From Deuterostichococcus epilithicus (Eukaryota; Chlorophyta; Trebouxiophyceae; Prasiolales; Stichococcaceae), in the NCBI GenBank assembly GCA_033439295.1, contig JAVTLE010000021.1:1860009-1924008 (forward strand): a stretch of DNA of 64,000 nucleotides, in the 5' to 3' direction. The notes under the pieces were generated by a model that saw nothing but the letters and a program-made list of their open reading frames with translations, searched no databases and was not told the DNA's origin. A program made the position numbers and the translations under genes. Positions 13,301-23,760 of this stretch are shown piece by piece. The number at the start of each line of letters is the position of its first letter. Positions within the stretch are counted from its first letter, which is position 1.

Positions 13301-14687
13301 CTTGTGCTTTCGTGGCTCATGGGCGGCTTTGGTGCCGCCTGGTCGAAACTGAGGGCTGCGAGACTCTCGGCCACACACAAGCCTGGTTGCGGCATGGCCG
13401 ACTGCCTCTCACTTCTGGCCTTGGGGGTCCACAAGTGCAAGTGTGTTTCGGTATGCTGCAGGACATATTCTACGTCCCGCAGAAGCCTTACACGACGATC
13501 GGCACGCTGCGGGAGCAGGTCATCTACCCGCTCTCCGTGCGCGAGGCTGCAGCACCAGCCACCGGCGAGCCGCTGGTGCGTGCCTCCCCGACCACACGAC
13601 CGACTGTCAGCTCCCGCATGGCCAGCTGGCGCTGGGGGAGGGCTGCGCTCTGGACTTGTGGTGTGCGGGCCGCACGCAGAGCTTCGAGCTTCGACGCCGC
13701 ATAGCCCGTGACTTCCCGACCTGGCGGCTGACCCTCCCATAGCAGCATCTGCGCCAGCGTCACACTGACCGGTGCACGCAAGTATGTCTGGCAAGTACCG
13801 CAACATGCGGGCTGACGCGTCGTCGCGGCGGAGTACAGGCGGAGGCGGTGGCGCGGCTGGATGCGCGGCTGAACGGGCTGATGGAGGTGGTCAAGCTGAC
13901 GGGTCTTATCGCACGAGAGGGCGGCTGGGGCGCCGTCGCCTCCTGGGGCGACACCATGTCCCTCGGTATGCCACCCTTGCTGTCGAATTCCCTGCCGCAC
14001 ATTGCATTCTGCACATCGCCTGTCTCCTTGCACCTGTCCTCCTGGCAGCGGGCTCTGACCGGCATTGATGCGAACAACTAGAGTGCAGGCGTCCCGGGTC
14101 AGCGTTACCCTGCTGCTGCTCGCGCGCAGCGCCGGACTTCCTGCCTGGACGGTCCCGCCACCCGACAGACCCGAAGGACACTCCAGTGTCGTGTGGCGCC
14201 ACCCGCCGCGACTGAATTTGCGGCTGCTGAAACCCCAACCGCAGGCGAGCAGCAGCGGCTTGGCATGGCGAGGCTGTTCTTCCAGGCGCCGGCGTTTGGC
14301 ATCCTGGACGAGTGCACCAACGCCACCAGCGTGGATGTGGAGGAGGGCCTGTATGCGCACGCCGAGTCCCTGGGCATCACCCTCGTCACCATCACCCAAC
14401 GCACCGCTCTGGTGCGCGCCCCTCTCCTGCCCTCCTGCCAGGGTGGGCGTGAGGGGTCTGCTGCGTGATGTGCATGCTGCATGCTGGTCGCAACCAACTT
14501 TCGGTTGCATCGTCAGGGAAGCCCGCATCTCCCGTCCATACACTTTTGCGCATGCAGCCACCCTCGTCCACATGTAGGACTGCTGCTGAGCCTGGCATCA
14601 TGGTCGCAGGTGCGCTTCCATGCGCACGAGCTGCGGCTGGCAGACGGCGAGGGCGGCTGGACGCTGCGCCGCCTGGTGCAGGCTTAA
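4310..14687 (+). CDS. PXA1: Full-size peroxisomal ABC transporter, subfamily D (PXA1/COMATOSE/PED3-like)
   Basis: Imports acyl-CoAs and other beta-oxidation substrates into peroxisomes. The model has 28 in-phase exons giving 1322 residues, close to Arabidopsis COMATOSE (1337 as I recall). Exons: 4310-4491, 4637-4835, 5009-5197, 5350-5413, 5569-5680, 5795-5898, 6063-6226, 6447-6604, 6764-6876, 7064-7219, 7367-7546, 8376-8501, 8681-8802, 8977-9124, 9399-9592, 9840-10025, 10262-10411, 10625-10809, 10997-11162, 11461-11584, 11845-11954, 12209-12329, 12524-12655, 13135-13232, 13462-13575, 13839-13965, 14245-14411, 14610-14687. Each half has an ABCD membrane domain (first-half [13 protein letters not shown]; second-half [19 protein letters not shown] and [12 protein letters not shown]) and a complete ATPase: Walker A GPNGSGKSSL twice, signature [14 protein letters not shown] twice, Walker B ILDECTS / ILDECTN. 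An acidic Ser/Pro linker (exon 15) joins the halves. Three introns need GC donors (after 8802, 10025, 11584). Intron 11 (829 nt) and intron 23 (hairpin) are unusually long. Confidence 0.95.
12798..13019. repeat. Long near-perfect inverted repeat (hairpin) inside PXA1 intron 23
   Basis: The arms 12798-12892 and 12925-13019 are reverse complements over 95 nt. By eye there are only two mismatches (near 12826 and 12876). The loop is 32 nt. The whole element lies in the intron 12656-13134, on the sense strand of PXA1. There is no obvious target-site duplication at the ends and no protein is encoded. It could be a small-RNA precursor of the long chlorophyte type, a foldback/MITE insertion, or a recent inverted duplication. 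Confidence 0.93.
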
Positions 14688-15167
14688 TTTTGTTCGTACT
14701 TCGAGAAGGCCCATTCGCAACACGTTCGTCTTCAAACAGCCGGCCTTGTCCGTTGGTGCTGTGCATTTGGCGGCGGGCAGTCCGGTAGCCAGCAGCCGAC
14801 CGCAGACCTGCCCTTTACACTTGATGTGCTTCATCAAGTTGGTATGCAATTTTGCATGAGCGGTGCCAGGCTTCGGATGGAAGTATATCCACCCAGTGCG
14901 GCACAGCATGAAGAAAGAGCTCCCGTCAGAACTTCCGATGCTTCTCGTCGCAGCAATCCTCATCGTCGCCTGAACCTTAATGCAATTCGATTCTCACAGC
15001 AGACAGTGCGGCTGCCGGCACGGCATCTTGTGCAGTCTGACACCTTGCTCCACTACGGCACTGCATTTCAGGGCAGTCCGTGCCCTCCAACCTCAGAACC
15101 ACGCCGAAGAAGGGCACCAGGCAATTTGGTAAACCAGACCAGACCAGATCAAGACCGTTCACAGCGT
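14688..15167. other. Intergenic, 3' ends of PXA1 (+) and FAM21-like (-)
   Basis: 480 bases between convergent stops. No convincing exon or RNA gene on either strand; presumably two 3' UTRs. Confidence 0.55.
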
Positions 15168-17280
15168 CTATTCCCTGTCCTGCTCAGCTCCTGCTGCCGT
15201 GTCTGCATTCGCGGCAGCTGACTGGTCAGCTGCGTGGGCTGCCGTACCCAAATCTCCTGCCTGTCTTGTGTCAGGCGCCGCTGCGGCAGTCGCCTCCGTG
15301 TGCCGCTCACCCGCTGGGGGCTTACCACCGCTGCCCGGTCCATCAAACACAGCTGCTGCAGCCACACCTCCTGCCGCATCCGGCCCCATTGCAAGTGCGG
15401 CGGCACCGCCATGAGCATCCGCTTCGGGGCTGCCTGCGCTGGCGGCAGCTGGGGCGGCGCCGCAGCTGGCGCGCTGCAGGAACGGCGCGCCGGGCGACGC
15501 AGCCGACGAGGAGCCGCCGCTGGGCCGCCGCGTGCTGCGCGCCGGCGGGTGCGCCGCCACCTGTCGACCGCATTTTTGGGTTTCCTCTCAGACATTCCGC
15601 CCTGAGAGATGGTGAGCAACCGCGGCTGTCCGGTCAGGGTGACCGTGTTCTTGCCGGAGCCTTCACCAGCAACACTTTCCGGATGTCAAAAGGCCGAAAG
15701 CTCAGTGTTGCAGTGTGGACATATGACAGCGGCCAGCAAGACGGCCCCACCTCGGAGGCGGACCACAGCTCGGAGAAGCCGCCGAAGGAGCGGGTGCTGC
15801 GGGAGGTGTACGGCGCGCCGTCGCCCGGCGGGCTGCCCGGCGGCAGCGGCCCCCGCACGTCGCCCCGCAGCGCCGCCTCCAGCATGGAGCGGAAGTCGGG
15901 CATCCGGTGCGGCGCGCCTGCCTGAGGTGTGCGAGGAGTGGCTGTCGCCCTTGCAAGAATTCTGCAGAACTTCTCACGAGTAGTTGTTTTGAAGCAACGT
16001 CTGGCTGTGGAAGTCGGCCGGCAAGTGACGCACAGCACACTGCACCAGCACGACCATGTTGGCAATGCCAGCGTGACACTGCCAGCGGACAGGGCAACTG
16101 ACGTCGGCCGCCCTCCTCTATAGGGGCAATGCAGGACCGAATGCGTCACAAGCGAAAGGGACTGGCCTGCACAAAGTCTCGCATAGACTCCAGCTCCGAC
16201 GCCTCGCCGTCTGAGGAGACGACAGAGGTGCCGGGGTCCGACAGCAGCGCTTCCTCGCCGCGGCCGGCGGCCGGATCAACTTCCTCCGCGGGCAGCTGTG
16301 GCCCCAGCCCCGCCTGCAGAAGCAGCGGCGCCCATCGTTGAGTCATGCATTGCCGTCAGGCGAATGTGGCATGATATATTGACCCGCCTGCGCTCCCTCG
16401 TTTAAGCGGCTGTTATGTGTGTGCTGACACAGGTGGTTTAAACTGATCATCGATACCATCTGCTGCAGTCTCGAGGGCTGAGGACGACCTGCAGCTCACC
16501 TGGGAGTCCTGCAGGTACTCTGCCGAGCCGTAGATGTGCGGCAATGGCTTTGCATGGCAGGCCGTCTGGCCGGGCCGCCTGAGCGCCGCGAGTCCCTGCT
16601 GCAGCGTCTGCGCCTGCCGCTGCCGCAGCGCCTGTCCATGCACGTCGATGCGATGGGGTTGGGACGGGCGTGTGTCAATTACCAAGCACAGGCGTGTGCG
16701 GCAACGCTACCGCTTTCCCTGTGGCCATGCTAGCAGCAGGAAAGTTGATGATGCTGGCCCACCTCGATCGCGTCCCCAGGTGACAACTGCCCGCTGGGTG
16801 CCGTCGACATCGGCTGCGGCATGAACAGCTCGTCCGACTCCTGCACTTGCTGCAGGGCAAGCCGGCAGTCGTCAGACTGCTGTTCAGCCGAGGCTCATAC
16901 TTCAACCCGCCTTCATACTTCAACCCGCCTTCATACTTCAACCCGCCCTTCCGAAGATATGCCTGGCATGTGGATGGGTGCCAGGGCGGCAGAGTCCTGG
17001 AACGTGGTGATCTGTAGCATGAGGTCAGGAACCGCTGCGCATCCAGTGCTCATCGGTTCACCTTCTCAATGAAGCGGGCGTTGGAGAGCAGAGTGACCGT
17101 AGTGTTGACGCGCGAGATGTCCGTGCTGATGTCTGTCGCCGAGTGGGCGAGCTCGTCCAAGGACGCCCTGGTGTCTGCCATCTGCTCCGACAGCTGCGCG
17201 GAGAAGGCCTGCAGGTACTGCAGCAGCGCGTGGTCGCTGCCGAGCGTCCAGCAGGGGCACTGGCGCCGCAGATCCTCCAT
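15168..17280 (-). CDS. WASH complex subunit FAM21/WASHC2-like protein
   Basis: FAM21 is the tail subunit of the endosomal WASH actin-nucleating complex. I model seven exons with phase-0 joins: 17062-17280, 16937-17011, 16763-16849, 16500-16631, 16167-16313, 15751-15921 and 15168-15560, about 407 residues. The first exon resembles the FAM21 head domain: LLQYLQAFSAQL, then a heptad-like helix, then TLLSNARFIEK (human FAM21 has LSNTQFIEN at this place). Exon 4 has KPLPHIYGSAEYLQ, comparable to RPLPYLIGSKLF. Exon 5 is acidic and Ser-rich (ALLSDPGTSVVSSDGEASE). Exon 6 has MPDFRSMLEAALRGD, like the FAM21 'F.DELAARIKGD' element. The last exon is low-complexity Ala/Gly/Ser. The protein is far shorter than animal FAM21 (over 1000 residues). 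The exon 5 donor may be GT (TTT|GTGCAG) or GC six bases later. Identity rests on remembered motifs, and the last exon is the least certain. Confidence 0.55.
16894..16947. repeat. Triple 18-bp tandem repeat at an exon-intron border
   Basis: Three units of an 18-mer (TTCATACTTCAACCCGCC, first base of the first unit C). On the minus strand each unit carries GAA|GTATGA, a usable 5' splice site. The donor met first, at 16936, is the one used in my FAM21-like model; the later ones would run into an in-frame stop. Confidence 0.9.
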
Positions 17281-17725
17281 TCAAGGAGCGAGTTGAGGAT
17301 CCAAGCAGGTTGATGCAGCTGAATGGCACGGTTGAGCAAGCTCAGCGGGTCTGATGCGATCAGCTGGCTGCTCAATGGTGCGTGAAGTTGAAGCAAGAGA
17401 TCACGAAACCGGTCCACCAAAACGGGTGCACTCGCTCAAGTCCGTCAAGGCAATCTGACGTTTGGTGAATCACGAGGGAGCAAACTGTGCGCCCGACCGC
17501 AAGTTCGCTGTCGATTCAGCACCATGGAGGAATTTAGGGGTGGGTAAAGAAGGAACGCTCAGACCTGGCGGGTTTTTCGGCGGGCCGAGGTCGAGAGGTT
17601 TGACCTGCTTGTTCTACAGTGCAGCCCCACACACGCGCGTCGGGACTTGCTGCTTGCTATGCCACTGCTGTAACGCGTCAGGGAGTCGACTCTCATCTTT
17701 CGGCAAACGGCGGACATCTGTAATA
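17281..17725. other. Intergenic, divergent promoter region
   Basis: 445 bases between the FAM21-like start (-) and the secreted-protein start (+). Open frames here extend both genes upstream, but no better start is evident. No repeat or RNA gene seen. Confidence 0.5.
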
Positions 17726-19764
17726 ATGGCGGTGCTCCGGGCGGTACTGACGCTTGTCGCCCTGATGATTGTGGCCCCGTTCGCGGCCGTTCAGGCATCA
17801 TCGTCGGGAGCATCTTCGTTCCCTGACATAACTTCAGGTTTGCAGACTTGGACGTTTTTACCAGTGTTGCCTTCGAGGCGCTCCATCCGATAGTGTTTCG
17901 TGCTGCTAGTAGACAAGTTGGGAGTTTGCCGTAGTGCTGTCTTATTGGAATTCTCGCTGTTTACCGCTGATCTGCTGTGAACAGTTCAGGAGGACCTTGC
18001 TGATGCCAACGCGGTCCTTTTCTTTACACTACAGGAATCAGCACCCTGGTCGGCTCCACCTTCGACCCGCGCGCCTCACAGGCCGCACAGCTAGGGCTGG
18101 GCAACACCCTGGCTGGCCTGCAGGCCGGCGTGAGCGCCTCGCCGGCGGCGTCATCCTCGTCGGCGGCGGTCAACGGTTCAGCAGCAGCAGCGTCAGCCGG
18201 CGCCACAGGCTTTCAGGTGTATTCGTGTTTCCCGTGGATCAATCCAGCCCGCACAACGTGCCACGTCGTTGATCCGGCTCGCGGCGCAAGTTGCGCTTCT
18301 GCTGCCTCCTGATGCTGGTCGCTTTATTGGGTCGTGCGTGTAGTGCTGACGCACAGAGGTCGATAGGAAGTTGGACACTACTGGGCCAAGAGGCAATACT
18401 CGCATGTCAACCACCCCTTGTCCCGCCCCCTGTGCGATCTGGCGAGCGAGAGGATACATACGGCAGTGGTCACGGTCAACTAATGCGCAGCAGCCATGTG
18501 AGCCAGCATGTTGCCATCCTGTTGACCGTCGTTCTCCACCTGTGCTGTTCAGGGGCTCTTCTCTGCGCTGGGGAGCCAATACAGCACCGTCATCAAGCCT
18601 AAGGCCGTGCTTCCCCCCGAATTGGCGGCGACGATCCAGGCGCGACGGCAGACACAGACCACAGGATGCACCTGAGAAGTATGTGTATGGGCGCTGGCTG
18701 GCACCTTTGCCTGCCTCAAGACAGCAGTCTTTACAGTGGTCTTCTGTATGCCTACTGCACAGGGTTGGTCCGTTCCGCAGATAGATGTCGGCAGCTTCAC
18801 CCTTAATCCCACGTCGTTTGACCTCAGTGATCTGTACGCTGCTCTCCACCCAGACAGCTTCCCGTAAGTTTCTGCTCCTTCCTGTTGGTCGACGCTGCTA
18901 TGGCGCGCTTGTCTGTTGCACGCCCCATCATAACTGAGATTGCAGGTTGCTGGTTCTCGAACCGTTGCCCGTCCCATCTTGGTCGGCTGTGCACCTCATG
19001 CAGGTACTGCACGCCATCGTCGTTCACCCCAGCGGCGCTCAACTCTGCTGTCGTCATCGCACCCTCAACGTCCGTCACAATCGACACAGGCTCGTGCCAG
19101 ATCAACGACGATGACACGATCATGTGCCAGCCGCCGAAGATGTCCTACACGCAGGCATGCTATTTCGCATGCCCGATGTTCTGCAGATGTTCTGCAACCC
19201 TTCACGGCCGCCTGCCCTCACATCCTTCTTCGTCTGGCCTTGCTTTCTTGTTCTCACCCTCTCGGGTTTTGCTCACCAACAGGCACCCTTTACATTTACT
19301 TCGCCTTTCTACACGGCCGCCAGTTGGACTGACACGCAGTGCATCATTGCTAAGAACCTGACCGAGGGGTCGACGGAGCTGCTGTACTCTGGCGGCGCCG
19401 ATGTGACATTCCCCAGTGTCACCGCATGGCTGGCGACTTTCAGTACGCCTGCCTCCCCCTCGCTGGGGCTGGGTCCGGCAGGCTTCCTCCCCGCAGCACC
19501 GCTGTCATCCGTGCCAACCACCGTGCCGGTTTTTATCGGCGGGGTCCCGCCGCCCCCCCTAGCGGCCACCACCACAGCAAACGCGGCCGCCAGCAACGGT
19601 AAGCAGCTCCATTGAACCTGCTAGGAATGTTGACACCCGCTGAAAAAGAAGAGCTGCCGAAGCGCTGCACCCTGGGAACAGAGGACTGCGCAGCTGTACC
19701 TCAGGCGGGTGGGTTTCTTGCAGCAGGCACGAGCGCCTCCGCGGGCAGGCGACTTCGGTCCTGA
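17726..19764 (+). CDS. Predicted secreted protein, Ser/Ala/Pro-rich, unknown function
   Basis: I do not recognise the family. Seven exons join in phase: 17726-17837, 18035-18216, 18553-18639, 18781-18863, 19004-19154, 19283-19598 and 19724-19764, giving 323 residues. The N-terminus is a classic signal peptide: a short n-region, a hydrophobic core LTLVALMIVAPFAA, then VQASS as a likely cleavage region. The mature chain has an Ala/Ser-rich stretch (residues about 68-95), then YCTPSSFTPAALNSAVV, SCQINDDDTIMCQPPK and TQCIIAKNLTEG (an N-glycosylation sequon). The four well-spaced cysteines could form two disulfides. The tail is Pro/Ala-rich (GGVPPPPLAATTTANAA). Two introns seem to use GC donors (after 18639 and 19154); exon 3 would otherwise hit a stop. 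A wall or extracellular-matrix role is only a guess from composition and the signal peptide. Confidence 0.6.
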
Positions 19765-21149
19765 GCGGCAGGCCGGGGCGTTGGAGATTGCTGTCAGAAG
19801 AAGAAGACGGTTGTGCTGATGACTGCTAAGGAATTTCAGGACACATATACAAGGTGCTGGGACTATGCACTGTTACGAGAGCGGCTTTGAGCTTCGAATT
19901 GTGGGCTTTGCAAATCGTGTAATCCAGGTAGCAGCGAAGGCAAGTTTGGGCTTGTGATTGCTGGCTGCAGCTTGTCTTTGTAAATACACCACCGGCAACG
20001 ACAAGGCTTACTTTTCAACAAGGCCCGGCCGCCGGCCCTGGCTCCCTGCCAGCTGCCAGCTGCAGTTCACTGCCGGCTTCAGCAGCTTCAGTGGCGGGGA
20101 AAAAAGCCTAGAGCAAAGCTGCCCTTCCCCACCACTTACCCGCCGAGGTAGACGGCGGAAGAGAGGCCTCCCTGGCGAGGCGACCAAAAAGCTACCCTAA
20201 CCTCTCTGAAAGAGATGGTGGGGAGTTGTGAGCGGAGCCATCACTATGAGACGACAGGTTTTGTTACAGGTTACGAGTATGATGAGCATCGTCTTCTTCT
20301 TAGGAGTTCTGTAAAAGAACCTTGAGGCGTGGTAAAATGATGGCAGGCTACCTCTTTGCCCTCGCCATGCTAGGCGTCTACCGCCTTCTGATGGCAACTC
20401 CCTCTGTGACGGCAAGAATGATTCAGGGAGGGCTCCCTTTGATGATGGCAACACGCTGCCGTCAGCAAACTCGCCTCCCAGCTGCCTCCCAATGAATTCC
20501 TGCCGCCCGCCCCCCACAGCGGTGCAACATTGGTGCAAGTAAAGTTGGCGCCAGCAAGGAGGGGGCGGAGGGGGAGTCAAGCCAGGCAGGTGGTTTCGAT
20601 CGATACATTGACCGGGAGGAAAGGAGGGAGAAATGAGAGATAAGCGTACCGCCATCTGCCGGCGGTTTGTATAAAGTCCTGGCTGGCGTGCCTCGCCTGC
20701 TGCCGCCGCTGCCTACACTTGGCTGCGTCGATTCCTCGCCGCCGCTGCTACCTCTGCTGCTGCCTCAAATCACCATCGCTGGCGGCTGCTGCATCCTCGC
20801 TCGGCGGGCCAGCAGCGGCGTCGGCTGCCGCGTCGTAGGAGAAACTGACGCCGAAGACGGCGGCTGACAACAACCCTGCTGTTGGGGCGATGCGCATCCG
20901 CCATGTGTCGCAGGAGGTAGGTTGGGGGGCAATGGTGTGGCGGAGGCTGGTGGCACAATGCGCACAAAAACCCCTTCTGAAGGTCGCACGGTCTGGCATG
21001 GGTTTGTCAATCTGCCATGCCACCGTGCGATGGTGGCCTCAACCTGTTGTGATCTGGGGTCGAGCGTCAGCCTCTCTGAGCGGTCTCATTGCTGTCTCAT
21101 TCACATCAGGTATTGCTTGCAGCGGCCTGCTGTCGTACGTTAGAGGAAC
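19765..21149. other. Intergenic, convergent 3' flanks, 1.4 kb
   Basis: The largest gap in the window, between two converging genes. Around 20100-20660 it has distinct composition (purine-rich blocks, G and C runs) and short partial inverted matches such as a GTAGACGGCGGAAG-like segment near 20150 and its near complement near 20380. ORFs of 60-150 codons occur, but none has a domain or splice partner I can support. A TGTAAAT near 19979 could be a poly(A) signal of the upstream gene. Confidence 0.45.
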
Positions 21150-21469
21150 TCAGCCTCGCCACCAGGGCAAGGCATGGAAGGTGAGCGTGGCATCATCACC
21201 CACGACCACTGCCGCCAGCTGCGGGTGCGGCTTCAGCCCGATGCCGCAGCACAAACGCATAAGGGCCTGAAAGTGTCAGCTAGCGCATCTGGGCATCCAT
21301 AGGCATCAGTCTGCACACCAACACAAAACAGCATGCTCCTTGGAAGCAGAAATTCACAACGTCTGCAAGCTGACGCTGAGTTCAATTTCACACATTAACA
21401 AATACTCGTTGCGTCAGACTTGCTGATGTGGATGCAGTGGCCAGTGTTGATGGAGTCAGGGCTTACGAT

Positions 21470-21502
<33 letters not shown>

Positions 21503-22146
21503 TGGCAAGGTCGAAGCCCTCGCAGTAGACGCTGGACTGCGTCAGCAGCGCATGCCTTGTGGGCGGCAGGTCGGCGAGTAGCACCGCGCAAGCCAGATAG
21601 TGGATGGTGCCGCTGACGGCAGATATGCCAATGCCTGGCCGGCTGCACACTGGCTGCAGCAAAGTGAAGGTGTCTCCAGACGGGCAGTGGTCGAGCTACT
21701 GAAGACACTCGGCTGTCAAGATGTCAACCAGCATGTACTCGTTGGGGCAGCGTCAGGCCGCCCGCACAATGGCCCTTGCAGTAACTAGGTTGAGGGCAGC
21801 ATGCTGTTATGGCCTGGCCCAGCTGCAGCTGTACCGCTGCCGCCTCTGTTTGTCTGCCAGCCAGCTGCAGCCACTCCCTCGCGCTGTCGACCTCGTGTGA
21901 TGCAACCAGCAACGGCATGGCTTGATCGATCGCTTGTGTGTACATGAGCTCTTGCTCTTCCAGCGGCCTGCCGCCGCGATGTGACGGCGCCGCCCACTGC
22001 CGCCCGCAACGGACGTGCTGTCCGTCACTTGGCTGCTGGGCGTTGGCGCCATGCCGGCCCTCCGTGGCGGCAGCAAGCTGCAGGCCGGCGTCATCCACAA
22101 CAGACAGCCGCCGGGCAGAGGAGGGCCGCCAAGGTTGATCGGTCAC
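21150..22146 (-). CDS. Hypothetical protein, splicing partly unresolved
   Basis: Unrecognised. The first exon (21739-22146, 136 codons from ATG) ends at GTACAT and contains an amphipathic helical stretch, EEQELMYTQAIDQAMPLLVA then SAREWLQLAGR. The second starts at 21653 with PVCSRPGIGISAVSGTIHYL and VYCEGFDLAS, then runs into an (AGC)11 tract that reads as poly-Cys on this strand, with a GT donor just after it (exon end 21467). The last exon (21150-21266) reads GIGLKPHPQLAAVVVGDDA and ends HALPWWRG-stop. The phases of exons 2 and 3 do not match directly. A small exon at about 21313-21356 would repair the phase but is unproven. The start lies only 187 bases from the stop of the exonuclease gene on the same strand. 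Confidence 0.4.
21470..21502. repeat. (AGC)11 trinucleotide repeat
   Basis: Eleven uninterrupted AGC units on the plus strand. On the minus strand they are TGC codons (Cys) in the frame of the neighbouring exon, or Leu or Ala in the other frames. They sit a few bases upstream of a GTAAGC donor. Confidence 0.97.
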
Positions 22147-22332
22147 GCACGGCGCTTACGACAATGCACTGCTATGAGAACGACGGGGTTGGCGGAGGCC
22201 TGTGACCGTCTTTGCTTGCAAGCCGATTTGCACATTGCACCGAAGGAATTGTATGTGACGGACAACAGAATGCGCTGAGCAAAACCACGACAGATATGGG
22301 CAGTCGATCGAATCCTGCCAGGCAAACGCCTC

Positions 22333-23760
22333 TCAACTGAAAAAGGGATCTCCGCATCTACACGACTTGCGGTTGCCCATGCAAACGCCGTCAAACGTCG
22401 CATGCCTCTTGGCAAAGGACGGCTCTGGCGTCCCCGCTAGCAATGCCTCCTGCGCAGTGGAGCAGTCAGTAGGTGAGCATCCTTGCAATGTGGCGACCGA
22501 GAGCCGACCTGCCCACTCGTTTTTGGCATGACCATGTCAACAGACTGCACAGACAGAGGTTTGCCGCTGCCGACGCCCAGTGCAGATCCGCCACAACGAT
22601 AATGCACCTGTGCCTTCTCCCAGCTTGCGGGGTCCTGCTGCAGCTGGTGGTAGAGATGGTACAGCCGCATGCTCTTGACGGAATCATATACCGCGTCGTG
22701 GCTCTGGCCTGCCATGTTCCACCCCATCAGCTGACTGCACAAGTAGTCCTGCGGCCGTTGGCAGCAGCAGACGTGAGCCGACCAGCTTTCCAGACGCTTA
22801 GCACATCAACGGGCTGAGCGTCTGTGACGGCACCTCGCAAGTTGGGAGGATAGCGCCGAGGCTCACGCCCGTGCATACATTGACGATGCCCAGATGCCCA
22901 GCAGATGCCCACCTGGCTCCACAGCGACCAGGACTTGAAGTGCGGGTTCCACACGCGGTACAGTCCCGCCAGGTCCACCATCGACTGCGCCAGCGTCGCA
23001 AGACACAGCTGGTTCCCGAGCCGCATGGCTGTGGTCGCCTCACGCCGTCGTCCCACAGGCACGGGCCATGCGCATGTCGTAAAGGCGCATCAACCAGCGG
23101 GCCTCACCTCGAAGTCGACGCCCTCGCGCAGGTTCAGCCACTGCACGTCCTGGTTGATGTTCTGGCCCACCAGCACCGCGTTGCGGGGCAGGCACTGCCG
23201 CAGCGTCTGCAGCGCGGCCTCCAGGCTGATGCCACGCGCCTCCAGCAGCTCCGGCGTCAGGCTGCGGCACGGAAGCAGACTCGGCCTGCGGCGGAAGGCT
23301 GCCCGGCAAGGAGCTCTTGTGGACACGAGGAGGCCGAAGCTGCCGTGAGGCATGTGATTGCAGCTTTCCGAGCTGCTCTGCACGGCTGCGGCAGAGGGAC
23401 TGGGACGTGCATGTTTGCAAGTGCTGCAGCCGGCGCACCCCGTCAGCGGCGTGATGCAGGAGACCACGGACTGCGTCGGCTTGATGTACAGGTTCAGCAC
23501 CACCTGCTCGAACCGGTCCTGCAAGCACGAAGATTCAGCTGCCACAGCTGCCTCTCAATGTGCATGAGTTGCAGCGCAAAGGTCACCTCGCCTGACGGCG
23601 AGATGGCGGGCAAAACTTGCCATCGTGGATTTGCATGGCTCACCAGCAAGGCGATCTGCGCCACACTTCTGGCATTGTGGCCTCTGCCGGTCGCGACGCA
23701 CTCCACATCCAAAGAATACGCATTTGCTGTTTCCTGCGGCACGTGCGCCGTGCCAGCCAT
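22333..23760 (-). CDS. DEDDh 3'-5' exonuclease (RNase H-fold)
   Basis: Predicted 3'-5' exonuclease of RNA or DNA. Supported exons: 23644-23760, 23439-23518, 23108-23261, 22913-22984, 22608-22734 and 22333-22449; one further short exon or an alternative join lies between 22735 and 22912. The DEDDh motifs are visible: Exo I SLDVECVATG (Asp-x-Glu) near residue 16; Exo II LVGQNINQDVQWL; Exo III SHDAVYDSVKSMRLY with the catalytic His and Asp. Between them come NLYIKPTQSVVSCITPLTG and TPELLEARGISLEAAL, the usual helix after strand 3. The C-terminus has a conserved-looking tail, PSFAKRHATFDGVCMGNRKS then CRCGDPFF and stop, with three cysteines. I recall similar tails in plant and algal relatives but cannot name a specific family or substrate. 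The start is the first ATG of an open exon just before Exo I. Confidence 0.72.

Noticed and set aside
4310-14687. Two separate half-size ABCD transporter genes
   Set aside because: The linker exon (9399-9592) joins both halves in phase, no stop or start lies between them, and the order matches the plant full-size protein.
20197-20655. 152-codon minus-strand ORF as a gene or transposon fragment
   Set aside because: Low-complexity, no domain, no splice partner; left as intergenic.
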